DNA of 64,000 nucleotides from Salmonella enterica subsp. diarizonae (GCF_008692785.1 NZ_VXJV01000002.1:514470-578469), one strand, 5' to 3'. Positions 10,035 through 20,746 are shown, counted from the stretch's first letter. The notes: a model not told the origin generated them from the sequence alone. Numbers and translations are program-made.

Positions 10035-10120
10035 TAGCGATTATTTGCTCCGGGGTGGCCGTTAGCCCTTCCCGGTTCTCTGAATGTCTGTAACTCCTTT
10101 TAACGTATAAAATTAATACT

Positions 10121-10873
10121 ATGAACTCCCGACAACAATCAATTTTGCAAATGGTGGTTGATAAAGGCCAGATGAGCGTTGCTGAACTGGCGAAAATTAC
10201 CGGCGTATCTGAAGTCACGATTCGTCAGGATCTGAATACCCTGGAAAAACAGAGCTATTTACGCCGTGCGCACGGTTTTGCTGTTTCGCTTGAGAGCGAT
10301 GACGTAGAGACTCGCATGATGACTAATTACACACTAAAACGCCGACTGGCGGAGTTCGCCGCCTCGCTGGTCAATCCAGGAGAATCCGTTTTTATTGAAA
10401 ATGGCAGTAGCAATGCGCTATTGGCCCGAGCGCTGGCGGAACAAAAAGATGTTACGATCATCACCGTGAGCAGTTATATCGCACACCTGCTTAAAGAAAC
10501 CCCTTGCGAAGTCATTCTCCTCGGTGGAATCTATCAGAAAAAAAGTGAAAGCATGGTAGGGCCGTTGACGCGACAGTTTATCCAGCAAGTGCATTTCAGC
10601 AAGGCGTTTATCGGTATTGATGGCTGGCAGGCTGATACCGGCTTTACTGGACGCGACATGATGCGCTCGGATGTGGTTAACGCGGTTCTGGAAAAAGGCT
10701 CAGAAGCGATTGTCCTCACCGATAGCTCCAAATTTGGCTGCGTGCATCCCTATACCCTGGGCCCGCTCTCTCGCTTCCATCGTGTCATTACAGATTCCAG
10801 AATTTCCGCCAGCGATCAAATGCAGTTAGAACATGCCGGGCTGCTAGTCAATGTTATTGGCTCATCCAGTTAA
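10121..10873 (+). CDS. yciT: YciT, DeoR-family transcriptional regulator
   Basis: The 250-residue product has an N-terminal DeoR-type helix-turn-helix ([20 protein letters not shown], residues about 14-33, then [15 protein letters not shown]) and a C-terminal DeoR sugar-phosphate-sensor domain with the [14 protein letters not shown] and IGIDGW segments usual in the family. E. coli YciT has been associated with osmotic-stress gene control, and osmB follows directly, but no effector is established. It lies 86 bases after yciZ on the same strand. Confidence 0.92.
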   Translation: MNSRQQSILQMVVDKGQMSVAELAKITGVSEVTIRQDLNTLEKQSYLRRAHGFAVSLESDDVETRMMTNYTLKRRLAEFAASLVNPGESVFIENGSSNALLARALAEQKDVTIITVSSYIAHLLKETPCEVILLGGIYQKKSESMVGPLTRQFIQQVHFSKAFIGIDGWQADTGFTGRDMMRSDVVNAVLEKGSEAIVLTDSSKFGCVHPYTLGPLSRFHRVITDSRISASDQMQLEHAGLLVNVIGSSS

Positions 10874-10883
10874 AATATTTCCC

Positions 10884-10909
10884 GATGATTTGCCCTATGG
10901 CAAATCATC
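10884..10909 (+). terminator. Hairpin after yciT
   Basis: An 11-bp perfect inverted repeat (GATGATTTGCC / GGCAAATCATC) with a 4-base loop, 10 bases after the yciT stop. It is followed by a pyrimidine-rich CTCTCTCT rather than a pure T-run, so termination may be imperfect. Confidence 0.6.
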
Positions 10910-11130
10910 CTCTCTCTAAGACTTTTCCGCCCCCGAATTAAGACTATTTACCTGTTGTAACGAGCGCAACATCGTAAAATTAATACTAGCGAAATAACAG
11001 GAAGTGACTATCACCTGCGTGATATATCCCTGCGCAATCAGGTTTTACGGAAAATCTCTTAACAGGTTTTATTTTAACTATAGTTAAAGTGAGCTTAATT
11101 CCGTGAATCGTTAATTCAGGAGAAAGTATT

Positions 11131-11349
11131 ATGTTTATGACGAGCAAAAAAATGGCCGCTGCTGTGCTGGCAATCACCGTAGCAATGTCTCTGAGCGCCT
11201 GCTCAAACTGGTCCAAGCGCGATCGCAACACGGCTATTGGCGCAGGTGCTGGGGCATTGGGCGGCGCAGTGTTAACAGACGGCAGTACCTTAGGCACCCT
11301 GGGCGGCGCGGCGGTCGGCGGCGTTATTGGTCACCAGGTCGGAAAATAA
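11131..11349 (+). CDS. osmB: Osmotically inducible lipoprotein OsmB
   Basis: A 72-residue lipoprotein precursor. A basic N-terminus (TSKK) is followed by a hydrophobic stretch and the lipobox LSAC, with Cys24 as the predicted lipidation site. The mature part is glycine/alanine rich (GAGAGALGGAV, GGAAVGGVIG), a glycine-zipper pattern typical of the SlyB/OsmB family. E. coli osmB is induced by high osmolarity and in stationary phase through RpoS and Rcs. A clear AGGAG ribosome site precedes ATG 11131. The 257 bases upstream, after yciT, carry its promoter region and no other gene. Confidence 0.95.
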   Translation: MFMTSKKMAAAVLAITVAMSLSACSNWSKRDRNTAIGAGAGALGGAVLTDGSTLGTLGGAAVGGVIGHQVGK

Positions 11350-11436
11350 TCCAGACGTTTAAATATTGAACGGTTCAAAATAATACGATTATTCTTTTCA
11401 GGTCTGGATTACAAAAATAGACAAAGTTGACTTTTA

Positions 11437-11468
11437 CGCCACGGTAATTTACAACCGTGGCGTTTTTA
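11437..11468 (+). terminator. osmB terminator
   Basis: Stem CGCCACGG / CCGTGGCG followed by five T at 11463-11467, about 90 bases after the osmB stop and just beyond the end of convergent yciH. It fits termination of osmB. Confidence 0.8.
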
Positions 11469-11795
11469 TTAACCGCCAGCTAATTTTACTTTCATTCCTT
11501 TAGCTTCCAGCAACGATTTTATCAGGTCGCGTTTATCGCCCTGAATTTCAATAATCCCTTCTTTTACTGCCCCGCCGCAGCCGCACTTTTTCTTCAGTTC
11601 AGCCGCCAGTTTGGTTAACTCCGCATCATCCCTCTCAATACCGGTAATCAAACATACGCCTTTACCCTTGCGGCCACTGGTTTGACGCTGAATGCGAACG
11701 ATACCATCCCCTTTTGGACGAACCAGCACCGTTTTAGGTTCTTCAATGCGCCCCGTCTCCGTTGAATAAACCAGACGACTATTGGAATCGCTCAT
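11469..11795 (-). CDS. yciH: YciH, SUI1/eIF1-family translation factor
   Basis: A 108-residue protein with the SUI1/eIF1 fold signature: a basic central region (RIQRQTSGRKGKGVCLITGIE), a CGCGGAVKEGIIEIQGD strand-loop and a C-terminal GMKVKLAGG. It is the bacterial homologue of eukaryotic eIF1; a role in fidelity of initiation codon or tRNA choice is proposed but it is dispensable. Its ATG shares one base with the pyrF stop codon (TAATG, 11793-11797), so the two are translationally coupled in one operon. Confidence 0.95.
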   Translation of the reverse strand: MSDSNSRLVYSTETGRIEEPKTVLVRPKGDGIVRIQRQTSGRKGKGVCLITGIERDDAELTKLAAELKKKCGCGGAVKEGIIEIQGDKRDLIKSLLEAKGMKVKLAGG

Positions 11796-12532
11796 TATAC
11801 CTCCCGTTTCAGTGACGCGTTAATATCCTTCAGCGTTTGCGCCGGATTAACCGATTGCGTGACCGGACGGCCAATCACCATATAGTCGACGCCGGCGGAT
11901 AATGCCTGTTCGGGCGTCATAATGCGTCGCTGGTCGCCCGCCTCGCTGCCTGCAGGCCGAATGCCCGGCGTCACCAGCTTAAATGCAGAGCCAAAGACCT
12001 GTTTAAATCTGACAGCTTCCTGAGCAGAACAGACCACGCCATCCAACCCGCATTGCTGCGTCAGACGCGCCAGCCGCTCCGCATGCTCCGCCGGTGACAA
12101 CGTCACGCCCAGATCGCACAGATCGCTGGTTTCCATACTGGTCAACACGGTCACTGCAATGAGCAGTGGTGCATCTTTACCGAACGGTGCCAGCGCGTCG
12201 CGCGCTGCAGCCATCATTCTCGCCCCGCCAGACGCATGCACGTTTACCATCCAGACGCCCAGATCCGCCGCAGCGGCGACTGCCCGGGCCGTTGTGTTGG
12301 GAATATCATGAAATTTTAGATCAAGAAAGACATCAAACCCACGTTGCTGGAGATCCCGAACGAGTTGTGGACCAAACAGCGTGAACATCTCTTTGCCCAC
12401 TTTTAAGCGACAATCGCAAGGATCGATTTTGTCGACAAACGCCAGGGCTTTATCGCGTTCATGGTAATCCAACGCCACAACGACAGGCGATTCAGTAATA
12501 GCGTAGGAAGAAGATGAAGCAGTAAACGTCAT
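11795..12532 (-). CDS. pyrF: Orotidine-5'-phosphate decarboxylase
   Basis: PyrF decarboxylates OMP to UMP in the last step of pyrimidine synthesis. The 245-residue product (from ATG 12532, [13 protein letters not shown]...) equals the E. coli length and contains the catalytic [10 protein letters not shown] motif with its Asp-Lys-Asp network near residues 70-80, plus the phosphate-binding [18 protein letters not shown] 13-residue upstream extension to 12571 is open but not part of the known protein. First gene of pyrF-yciH. Confidence 0.97.
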   Translation of the reverse strand: MTFTASSSSYAITESPVVVALDYHERDKALAFVDKIDPCDCRLKVGKEMFTLFGPQLVRDLQQRGFDVFLDLKFHDIPNTTARAVAAAADLGVWMVNVHASGGARMMAAARDALAPFGKDAPLLIAVTVLTSMETSDLCDLGVTLSPAEHAERLARLTQQCGLDGVVCSAQEAVRFKQVFGSAFKLVTPGIRPAGSEAGDQRRIMTPEQALSAGVDYMVIGRPVTQSVNPAQTLKDINASLKREV

Positions 12533-12721
12533 GACCAGACCTTCTTGATGATGGGCACCGGAGTGGCGCAAATTGGGTAAACGGCGTGCATTCTACCTGC
12601 GGTGCAGGGAAATTAACAGGTTCGATTGACAACCTGCGAAACCCTGGCCGCCGATGTCAGCGTCGTTTCTTATAATATTTCATTAAGTATGTTGTAACTA
12701 AAGTGAAGGTTTTTTTATATG

Positions 12722-13891
12722 CTACTGCCCATCAAGTCCACGAATAGGTTTAATGGTCGACCATGCCCGGCAGGATGGACAGTGCCAGTATAAGGTATAG
12801 GCGGTAAAACCGCATTTCTGGCAACGATATCGCGGTTTACTGCGCACCTGCTCGCCAACCATATCGCGTAGTACCATCAAACTTTCTTTCGCCCGCCCTT
12901 CTTCCGCCTCGTTGAGATGGTAATCCATCAGCTTATGGAATACCCGCATGGTGGGATGTCGCTGTAGCTGACGAGTGATATAGATTTGGGCTGCGTCACT
13001 ACCTTCGCGCGCTTCCAGAATATCGGCAAGCATTAACTCAGCGCCAGCACCAGTATTCTCCTCAACGGCGCGACGTAAAAACTCCGCCCACTCGGCATTT
13101 TTACCGAGCTGTTGATAGCAGGTCTGCAACATTTCCAGCGTTTCGCTGACCAGCTCTTTATCCTGGACGATAACACGTTGCAGGCTTTCGACCGCTTTGG
13201 CGTAATCCCCTCTCGCCATATAGACGCGCCCCATCATGATAGACACCCGGGCGCTATTTTTATCTGCGGCGGCACCTTTTTTCAGCAACGCCATCGCGCG
13301 ATCCATGTCGTCGTTGCCCATCTGCTGTAAAGCTAACTCACAGTAAAAGTGGGCGATTTCGATACGCTGTTTATCTTTGCCCAGTTTCACCAGCCGTTCT
13401 GCTACTTCGATCGCCTTTTGCCAGTCGCTGGTGAGCTGATAGATTTGCAAGAGCTGCTGTAACGCGCCTACGCGAAACTCCGTTTCGTCAGTAAGTTGGT
13501 TAAACATATCTTCCGCACGGTCATATAAACCGGCGGCCATATAATCGCGCCCCAGTTGCTGAACGGCCAGTAAACGCTGTTCATAGGTCAATGAAGCGCT
13601 TTCCATTAACGTTTGATGAATACGAATGGCGCGATCGACTTCGCCGCGAGAGCGAAACAAATTACCGAGGGTGAGATGAGCCTCAACGGTGCCGGTATCC
13701 TCTTTAAGCATATCGAGGAACAGATCCACCGCTTTATCTTGTTGGTTACTCAGCAGGAAGTTAACCCCTGCGACATAATCGCGCGACAGGCGGTTAGCTT
13801 CATCCTGTTTTGTTTGTTGCGCACTTCTGCGACCCATATACCACCCATAGGCAGCGGCTACAGGCAACAGCAGAAATAACAACTCCAACAT
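12722..13891 (-). CDS. lapB: Lipopolysaccharide assembly protein LapB (YciM)
   Basis: LapB adapts LpxC to the FtsH protease and so balances LPS with phospholipid synthesis. The 389-residue product has an N-terminal membrane anchor (LELLFLLLPVAAAYGWYMG), a series of tetratricopeptide repeats covering most of the cytoplasmic part (e.g. AHLTLGNLFRSRGEVDRAIR), and a C-terminal rubredoxin-like zinc site CQKC ... CPSC near residues 357-374. Both halves are known to be needed for function. It lies six bases downstream of lapA on the same strand. Confidence 0.97.
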   Translation of the reverse strand: MLELLFLLLPVAAAYGWYMGRRSAQQTKQDEANRLSRDYVAGVNFLLSNQQDKAVDLFLDMLKEDTGTVEAHLTLGNLFRSRGEVDRAIRIHQTLMESASLTYEQRLLAVQQLGRDYMAAGLYDRAEDMFNQLTDETEFRVGALQQLLQIYQLTSDWQKAIEVAERLVKLGKDKQRIEIAHFYCELALQQMGNDDMDRAMALLKKGAAADKNSARVSIMMGRVYMARGDYAKAVESLQRVIVQDKELVSETLEMLQTCYQQLGKNAEWAEFLRRAVEENTGAGAELMLADILEAREGSDAAQIYITRQLQRHPTMRVFHKLMDYHLNEAEEGRAKESLMVLRDMVGEQVRSKPRYRCQKCGFTAYTLYWHCPSCRAWSTIKPIRGLDGQ

Positions 13892-13897
13892 ATATGA

Positions 13898-14206
13898 TTA
13901 TTCCTTTACAACCGACGAATCGGCAGTGACCGCAACGTCGGTTGCTGGCGAGAGCTTGTTTTCCAGTCGTTTAATTTTGCGTTCAGCGCGGGCAAGGGAA
14001 ACGCGGACCCGCAGCCAGAACAGGCCGCAAATCAGCCAGCCAATCGCAAAACCGGCGGCGAATAGCACAGCAAGTAACGTGGAGATACGATACTCCCCTT
14101 GCGCCAGCAGGTAGTTAAACGTCACCTGTTGATCATTCTGCGCGCCCAGTGTCACTGAAATAACAAAAATCGCCAATACCAGTAAGAAAATGAGTAGATA
14201 TTTCAC
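13898..14206 (-). CDS. lapA: Lipopolysaccharide assembly protein LapA (YciS)
   Basis: A 102-residue inner-membrane protein with two hydrophobic helices (YLLIFLLVLAIFVISVTLG at the N-terminus and LAVLFAAGFAIGWLICGLFW in the middle) and a basic, probably coiled-coil tail. LapA works with LapB in LPS assembly and LpxC turnover, and the six-base gap to lapB supports co-expression. Length and order match E. coli. Confidence 0.95.
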   Translation of the reverse strand: MKYLLIFLLVLAIFVISVTLGAQNDQQVTFNYLLAQGEYRISTLLAVLFAAGFAIGWLICGLFWLRVRVSLARAERKIKRLENKLSPATDVAVTADSSVVKE

Positions 14207-14355
14207 ATTACTTCCCGTTATGTGGTTTGCGCGAATAAATCGTATCCAACTTACCGCATCCAGCCTTCTAAATTACCATTTTCACGCCTCGCGCGAAATG
14301 GAAAAGCGCCCGCCATCAGATGATTTAAGGACAATTGACAGAAAATCAACCGTTG

Positions 14356-15120
14356 TTAGCGTTCCTGCTCCCGTTCAGCAATTTCTTGCGCTTCTTCACG
14401 AGGCGGCGTAAGCGGCCCGCAAATTCGCTGCGCCAGCCAGGTCGCCAGGGTAACTAATAACCAGGAGATGAGCGTGGCGACCACTAAATCTCGTGGCCAG
14501 TGCATTCCCAGAAGCAAACGGCTGCCCATTACACCGGTCGCCCAGACTAACAAAAACGCGATGGTGAAAGTACGTCTGCGCGGCCATAACAGACCAACGG
14601 CTAAAAGCGCCCAGCTCGCTGCAAACATGGTGTGTCCGGAGGGAAACGCAAAGCCCGTCTCTTTTTGCCAGTGCTGACGCAGGAAAACCGGGATGTTCTG
14701 TTGCCCGGCCAACTGCTCTTTCACTAAATATCCGCGCTCTGTACGCTTTAAAGTGTAGAACTCATCGACGGGAATATGGTGCGTTTTTTCAAGCCAGACC
14801 ACAAATGGCCGTGGCTCCTGTACGCGTTCTTTTACCCATGACTTCACGCCCTGCCCGACGATAATCGCCCCGCCGAGGATCGCAAACAGCATAATGGCGG
14901 CGCGCAGGCGAAATCGCAGGCACCATAAGAACCATCCACAAAGAATTACATGCGTGATAACGCCCCAGGGTTGGGTCACGGTTTCCGTTATCCAGAATAG
15001 CGTTTTTAGCCACCAGATCTGATGTCCTGGCTGCCACTGCCAGCCTGATCCCCATACGGCGAGCGGCATGATAAGCAACAGTGCGGCGCCTGCCGCAGTG
15101 CGCCTCGCAATTGAAAGCAT
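14356..15120 (-). CDS. pgpB: Phosphatidylglycerophosphatase B / undecaprenyl pyrophosphate phosphatase
   Basis: PgpB is an integral-membrane PAP2 phosphatase acting on phosphatidylglycerophosphate, phosphatidate, lysophosphatidate and undecaprenyl pyrophosphate. The 254-residue product has several membrane helices and the three PAP2 motifs in order: KERVQEPRP, PSGHTMFAASW and SRLLLGMHWPRD, the last carrying the nucleophile-relay His and Asp. It is divergent from ribA across about 195 bases and upstream of lapAB. Confidence 0.96.
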   Translation of the reverse strand: MLSIARRTAAGAALLLIMPLAVWGSGWQWQPGHQIWWLKTLFWITETVTQPWGVITHVILCGWFLWCLRFRLRAAIMLFAILGGAIIVGQGVKSWVKERVQEPRPFVVWLEKTHHIPVDEFYTLKRTERGYLVKEQLAGQQNIPVFLRQHWQKETGFAFPSGHTMFAASWALLAVGLLWPRRRTFTIAFLLVWATGVMGSRLLLGMHWPRDLVVATLISWLLVTLATWLAQRICGPLTPPREEAQEIAEREQER

Positions 15121-15315
15121 GGATGCTCCTTTTATAAGTAAGTATCACAATCATAACTGAAAATTCTCGCCGGACTGGAAAATTGACAAATTTGTGCCAT
15201 TCCTGAGCAATTACGTGGTAGTGATTAGGTGATGTCCGCCGCCTTATGGCAAAATAGTGGGATACAGGCCAACAGGCGACGACACCGCAGGCGTCAGCAT
15301 AATCTGGAGAAATAC

Positions 15316-15906
15316 ATGCAGCTTAAACGTGTGGCAGAAGCCAAACTGCCAACCCCATTGGGTGACTTTCTGATGGTGGGATTTGAAGAACTGGCAACCG
15401 GACACGACCATGCCGCGCTGGTTTTTGGCGATATTTCAGGTAAAACGCCGGTACTGGCTCGCGTTCATTCCGAATGTCTTACCGGGGACGCGCTTTTTAG
15501 TCTGCGTTGTGATTGTGGTTTTCAACTGGAAGCCGCGCTGACGCATATTGCGGAAGAAGGACGCGGTATTCTGATTTATCACCGCCAGGAAGGCCGCAAT
15601 ATCGGCCTGCTTAATAAAATTCGTGCGTATGCGTTACAGGATCAAGGCTATGACACAGTGGAGGCCAATCATCAGCTCGGTTTTGCCGCCGATGAGCGTG
15701 ATTTCACCCTGTGCGCGGATATGTTCAAATTACTGGGCGTGGATGAAGTTCGCCTGCTGACCAATAATCCGAAGAAAGTCGAAATACTGACCGAAGCGGG
15801 AATTAATATCGTTGAACGCGTTCCGCTCATTGTGGGCCGTAATCCTAATAACGAGCATTATCTGGATACTAAAGCCGCCAAAATGGGCCACCTGCTAAGT
15901 AAGTAA
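15316..15906 (+). CDS. ribA: GTP cyclohydrolase II
   Basis: RibA opens the imidazole ring of GTP, committing it to riboflavin synthesis, with release of formate and pyrophosphate. The 196-residue product starts [18 protein letters not shown]. Zinc-binding cysteines lie in [15 protein letters not shown] and the catalytic segment is [16 protein letters not shown] 15316 has GGAG at 15307-15310; the open frame extends further upstream but lacks conserved sequence. Convergent with acnA. Confidence 0.97.
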   Translation: MQLKRVAEAKLPTPLGDFLMVGFEELATGHDHAALVFGDISGKTPVLARVHSECLTGDALFSLRCDCGFQLEAALTHIAEEGRGILIYHRQEGRNIGLLNKIRAYALQDQGYDTVEANHQLGFAADERDFTLCADMFKLLGVDEVRLLTNNPKKVEILTEAGINIVERVPLIVGRNPNNEHYLDTKAAKMGHLLSK

Positions 15907-15910
15907 ACCT

Positions 15911-15960
15911 CCGTTTATTAAAGCGCGGGCCTGCCTGTTCACGGCAGGCCCGATAAACGG
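15911..15960. terminator. Shared hairpin between convergent ribA and acnA
   Basis: A 10-bp GC-rich stem (CGGGCCTGCC / GGCAGGCCCG, 15926-15952) lies inside an outer pairing CCGTTTAT / ATAAACGG (15911-15960). It fills almost the whole 56-base gap between the two stops and could stop transcription from both sides, though no long T-run is present. Confidence 0.65.
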
Positions 15961-15962
15961 CC

Positions 15963-18638
15963 TTAGTTCAGCATATTTCTTATAACATAGTGCAATATGC
16001 CGTCATTCTGGTAGTAAGTAAGCTCGGTTGCGGTATCAATGCGACAGCGGCATGGCACCGTTTCTTTACTACCGTCCGGTCTCGTTAACGTCACCGGAAT
16101 GGTCGCGCCAGGGCGCAGGTTTTGCAGATCCGCGATATCAATCACCTCTTCCCCGGTCAGTCCCAGCGTTTTACGCGTTACGCCCTGTGGAAACTCCAGC
16201 GGCAGAATCCCCATCCCAATCAGGTTTGAGCGGTGGATACGTTCGAACGACTCGGCGATCACGACGCGGATACCTAACAGCCGCGGACCTTTTGCCGCCC
16301 AGTCACGGCTCGATCCCGACCCATACTCTTTCCCGGCAATCACCGCCAGCGGCGTTTTTTCCTGCTGGTAAAGCATCGCAGCGTCATAAATCGACATCGC
16401 TTCCGTACCCGGCAAATGCCGCGTCATCCCACCTTCGACGCCAGGCAGCATTTCGTTGCGAATACGAATATTGGCGAACGTGCCGCGCATCATCACTTCA
16501 TGGTTGCCGCGCCGTGAGCCATAGGAGTTAAAATCCTTCCGCTCAACGCCGTGGTTTTGCAGATAACGTCCGGCGGGACTGTCCGGCTTGATGCTGCCGG
16601 CCGGAGAAATATGATCGGTCGTCACCGAATCCCCCAGCATCGCCAGGATACGCGCACCATGGATATCTTTGACGGGCGCAGGCTGGGCTTGCATCTCATC
16701 AAAGAAAGGCGACAGGCGAATATAGGTTGAATCCGATTGCCAGCCGTAGGTATCGGACGATTCAACCTGAATCGATTTCCATTCTTCCGTGCCCTCAAAC
16801 ACTTCCGCATACTCTTTACGGAACATATCCGATGACACCAGTTCAACGGCACGGGCAATTTCCTGCGCCGAAGGCCAGATATCCTTCAGGTATACCGGAT
16901 CGCCTTTACGATCGTACCCCAGCGGATCTGTCGCGAGGTTAATGTTCATGTTTCCGGCCAGCGCATACGCTACAACCAGCGGCGGCGACGCCAGCCAGTT
17001 CGTTTTCACCAACGGATGGATACGCCCTTCAAAATTTCGGTTACCGGAAAGCACGGCTCCTACTGTCAGATCGCCTTTTTTAATCGCGGTCTCGATAGGC
17101 TCCGGCAACGGGCCGGAGTTACCGATACAGGTCGTACAGCCGTAACCGACCAGGTTAAAACCGAGTTCATCCAGATAAGGCGTAAGTTTGGCCTGCGCCA
17201 GATAGTCAGACACCACTTTTGAACCCGGCGCCAGAGAAGCCTTGACCCACGGTTGACGCTTCAACCCCAGCGTTACTGCCTTTTTCGCCAGTAATCCTGC
17301 CGCCATCAGCACACTGGGATTCGAGGTGTTCGTACAGGAGGTGATTGCGGCAATGACGACAGCGCCATCCGGAAGCTGATATGGCTGTCCGTTCATCGTA
17401 TAGTCAACCGGCTGGCGATCTTTTTGCGCGGTATTCAGTTCCAGCTCAGCGCTGGCAGCAAAGGCTTTCGGCACATCGCCTAACGCCACACGATCCTGCG
17501 GGCGTTTCGGCCCGGCCAGACTGGCCTCGACATCGCCCATATCCAGTTCCAGCGTACTGGTAAATACCGGTTCATCACCGGGATTACGCCACATTCCCTG
17601 CGCCTTCGCGTAGGTTTCAACCAGCTCGACCAGATCGTCGCTACGTCCGCTTAATCGCATATATTCCAGGGTGATGGCGTCAATTGGGAAGAAACCACAG
17701 GTTGCGCCATATTCCGGCGACATATTAGCGATGGTCGCGCGGTCCGCCAACGGCAGTGAATCCAGACCATCGCCATAGAATTCAACAAATTTACCCACTA
17801 CGCCATGCTTACGCAGCATTTGCGTGACGGTTAGCACCAGGTCAGTGGCGGTGATCCCCTCCCGGAGTTTACCGGTTAACTTAAAACCGACGACATCCGG
17901 GATAAGCATCGACACGGGCTGACCAAGCATCGCCGCTTCCGCTTCGATACCGCCCACGCCCCACCCCAATACGCCCAGACCATTAATCATAGTCGTATGG
18001 GAGTCGGTCCCCACCAGCGAGTCCGGGTAGGCAATCCACTCCCCGTCCTGTAATTCGCTCCAGACAGCTTTGCCCAGGTATTCCAGGTTAACCTGATGGC
18101 AAATGCCGGTTCCGGGCGGCACAACGCTGAAACGGCTGAACGCCTGCTGTCCCCATTTCAGGAACATATAACGCTCATGGTTACGTTCCATTTCCAGCCG
18201 CACGTTTTCTTCAAACGCATCGTCATCGCCGAAATGATCGACCGTCACAGAATGGTCGATAACCAGATCGACCGGCGATAACGGGTTCACTTTCGCCGTA
18301 TCGCCGCCGAGGCGTTTAACGGCTTCACGCATCGCCGCCAGGTCGACAACGGCAGGCACGCCGGTAAAGTCCTGCATCAGGACACGGGCGGGCCGCCAGG
18401 CGATTTCACGATCGGCATGGGCATTTTTAAGCCAACCAGCCAGCGCCTGAATATCCTCATCAGTCACAGACTCGCCGTCCTGCCAGCGCAACAAGTTTTC
18501 CAGTAACACTTTAAGTGATTTGGGCAAACGGGCGATATCGCCCAGGGATTTGGCAGCCAGCGGCAGACTGTAGTAATGATACGTTTTATCTTTGGCCTGC
18601 AATGTATCCTTACTGGCTTCTCGTAGGGTTGACGACAT
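15963..18638 (-). CDS. acnA: Aconitate hydratase A
   Basis: AcnA interconverts citrate and isocitrate through cis-aconitate with a [4Fe-4S] cluster; it is the stress- and stationary-phase aconitase, and its apo form binds mRNA. The 891-residue product matches E. coli AcnA in length. The cluster cysteines are in [12 protein letters not shown] (one) and [12 protein letters not shown] (two). The C-terminal swivel domain carries [13 protein letters not shown]. In E. coli it is controlled by SoxRS, Fur/RyhB, CRP and RpoS; I did not identify those sites. GGAGG precedes ATG. Confidence 0.98.
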   Translation of the reverse strand: MSSTLREASKDTLQAKDKTYHYYSLPLAAKSLGDIARLPKSLKVLLENLLRWQDGESVTDEDIQALAGWLKNAHADREIAWRPARVLMQDFTGVPAVVDLAAMREAVKRLGGDTAKVNPLSPVDLVIDHSVTVDHFGDDDAFEENVRLEMERNHERYMFLKWGQQAFSRFSVVPPGTGICHQVNLEYLGKAVWSELQDGEWIAYPDSLVGTDSHTTMINGLGVLGWGVGGIEAEAAMLGQPVSMLIPDVVGFKLTGKLREGITATDLVLTVTQMLRKHGVVGKFVEFYGDGLDSLPLADRATIANMSPEYGATCGFFPIDAITLEYMRLSGRSDDLVELVETYAKAQGMWRNPGDEPVFTSTLELDMGDVEASLAGPKRPQDRVALGDVPKAFAASAELELNTAQKDRQPVDYTMNGQPYQLPDGAVVIAAITSCTNTSNPSVLMAAGLLAKKAVTLGLKRQPWVKASLAPGSKVVSDYLAQAKLTPYLDELGFNLVGYGCTTCIGNSGPLPEPIETAIKKGDLTVGAVLSGNRNFEGRIHPLVKTNWLASPPLVVAYALAGNMNINLATDPLGYDRKGDPVYLKDIWPSAQEIARAVELVSSDMFRKEYAEVFEGTEEWKSIQVESSDTYGWQSDSTYIRLSPFFDEMQAQPAPVKDIHGARILAMLGDSVTTDHISPAGSIKPDSPAGRYLQNHGVERKDFNSYGSRRGNHEVMMRGTFANIRIRNEMLPGVEGGMTRHLPGTEAMSIYDAAMLYQQEKTPLAVIAGKEYGSGSSRDWAAKGPRLLGIRVVIAESFERIHRSNLIGMGILPLEFPQGVTRKTLGLTGEEVIDIADLQNLRPGATIPVTLTRPDGSKETVPCRCRIDTATELTYYQNDGILHYVIRNMLN

Positions 18639-18782
18639 AGCTCCTCCTTAAATGACAGGGTTGCGTTACCCTGATTCTCCACAGGGTTGTATTAAAGATA
18701 ACACAAACAAAATGTAACGTTTTGATAACAACCCAAATTGCTAAAAGAGGAGAAACCTAACAGGCGTGAACCGAACATGAAA

Positions 18783-18812
18783 AAGCCCGATAAATAACGC
18801 ATTATCGGGCTT
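18783..18812 (-). terminator. Terminator-like hairpin after ymiC
   Basis: An 11-bp perfect inverted repeat (AAGCCCGATAA / TTATCGGGCTT) starts eight bases beyond the ymiC stop. On the minus strand it is followed by TTTTTCATG, which fits a rho-independent terminator separating the small-gene cluster from acnA. Confidence 0.75.
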
Positions 18813-18820
18813 CGGCGAGA

Positions 18821-18913
18821 TTAGACGGCAATCCAGATTAACTCAGCCCAGAACAGTAGCGATAACATAAACGCGCCAGTCCATGACCAATACGTTATAT
18901 TTGACGTTAACAT
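18821..18913 (-). CDS. ymiC: YmiC-like 30-residue membrane microprotein
   Basis: The frame MLTSNITYWSWTGAFMLSLLFWAELIWIAV resembles E. coli YmiC in the YWSW.GAF.LS.LFWAEL core and in its place between yciX and acnA. Nearly the whole protein is one hydrophobic helix, so a single-pass inner-membrane protein is likely. No strong ribosome site precedes ATG 18913, which suggests coupling to the frame ending 22 bases upstream. Function is unknown. Confidence 0.75.
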   Translation of the reverse strand: MLTSNITYWSWTGAFMLSLLFWAELIWIAV

Positions 18914-18935
18914 AGGCGACACCAACTGTGTTTAA

Positions 18936-19040
18936 TCAATACTGAGAGGCGCTCAGCACACGGTTGCTGCGGTGTAATAAGACAGCGTTAATAAAAACAG
19001 TAACGCCAATAAAAAGACGGATATTATTTTTGTGGTTCAT
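18936..19040 (-). CDS. Candidate 34-residue membrane microprotein overlapping yciX
   Basis: An ATG at 19040 lies inside the last codons of yciX (17-base overlap) and opens a 34-codon frame, MNHKNNIRLFIGVTVFINAV..., with one predicted hydrophobic helix (residues about 8-22) and a short basic tail. It fills the space between yciX and ymiC almost exactly, which favours a real coupled gene, but I cannot match it to a named protein with certainty. It could equally be chance. Confidence 0.4.
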   Translation of the reverse strand: MNHKNNIRLFIGVTVFINAVLLHRSNRVLSASQY

Positions 19041-19194
19041 CGTCAGCAAAAGCATCAATAAATGCCCGCTGCTGCGGCGTGAGCGTCCAGTTTTGCGGAA
19101 CAGACCGGAAAACGGTCGTATTCGGTGTTTTATCATCGTCACGAGGTTGAATCGGGGACGCGACGACGTGCTCGTGTTCCGATGTACTGCTCAC
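19024..19194 (-). CDS. yciX: YciX small protein
   Basis: A 56-residue frame beginning with GTG at 19194, immediately after the ymiA stop (TAAGTG), reads MSSTSEHEHVVASPIQPRDD... and ends in TPQQRAFIDAFADDEPQK. Length and place agree with E. coli YciX, a soluble, hydrophilic protein of unknown function. The zero-base junction with ymiA implies translational coupling. It is too short for usual ORF cut-offs. Confidence 0.75.
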   Translation of the reverse strand: MSSTSEHEHVVASPIQPRDDDKTPNTTVFRSVPQNWTLTPQQRAFIDAFADDEPQK

Positions 19195-19335
19195 TTAGCC
19201 CCACCAATGCCAGATAACAAGCGCTACCACTACCCAGAACAACGCAGAACCCACAAAAACCGCCAGCCATGCTTTACGTTTGAGCTCAGGGTCGCGGTGC
19301 GGTTCCTGGTTTTCAGAAGGCATTACTAACCTCAT
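19195..19335 (-). CDS. ymiA: YmiA membrane microprotein
   Basis: Forty-six residues, MRLVMPSENQEPHRDPELKR then a single transmembrane helix (AWLAVFVGSALFWVVVALVIW) and a short tail; this matches E. coli YmiA closely. A GAGG ribosome site stands seven bases before an internal ATG (19323), so a 42-residue form starting MPSENQ is an alternative. It heads the ymiA-yciX-(34-codon frame)-ymiC run between cysB and acnA. Function unknown. Confidence 0.85.
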   Translation of the reverse strand: MRLVMPSENQEPHRDPELKRKAWLAVFVGSALFWVVVALVIWHWWG

Positions 19336-19507
19336 GCTATCGGTATCACTTATCATTTTAGCACCAAACAATCGGTACAATTAATCATCAGATGAGACAA
19401 ATCCTAAATAAACTTTAGTCAAAAATCCAGTCAATTTACGAATCGTTTCCAGTGAATAAATCAATCTTTTGACTCAAGATAACTATTTGGAAAAAGAAAT
19501 TTGCGGG

Positions 19508-19545
19508 GCGGGTAATTCAGCACTATTTTGCTGAGAATTACCCGC
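19508..19545. terminator. Long hairpin downstream of cysB
   Basis: GCGGGTAATTC pairs with GAATTACCCGC, extended inward by CAGCA/TGCTG with a bulge. It lies 71 bases after the cysB stop. On the minus strand the following bases are not T-rich, so it may be a transcript 3' end or an attenuating structure rather than a classical terminator. Confidence 0.45.
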
Positions 19546-19615
19546 AATACTTCGAGGGATATTTCAAAAGACGTCTTTGGCTGGCATGCAAATACAACGC
19601 AAACCGACGGTGCCA

Positions 19616-20596
<981 letters not shown>

Positions 20597-20746
20597 TCAT
20601 CCAGATTAGCGCCATCAGACCATCGTTTATCCGCAGGCTTCATTGAGCTGCTAATACGATTTAATAATAAAAAAGATGTTAACTATAACCACTATATCAT
20701 TTATATCTGAACTGTATAGCAGGCGCGATAAAATAATAAGGGTGCT

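Noticed and set aside
16028..16531. 167-codon plus-strand frame within acnA
   Set aside because: Lies wholly opposite the C-terminal domain of acnA and looks like a Ser/Pro/Arg-rich shadow translation.
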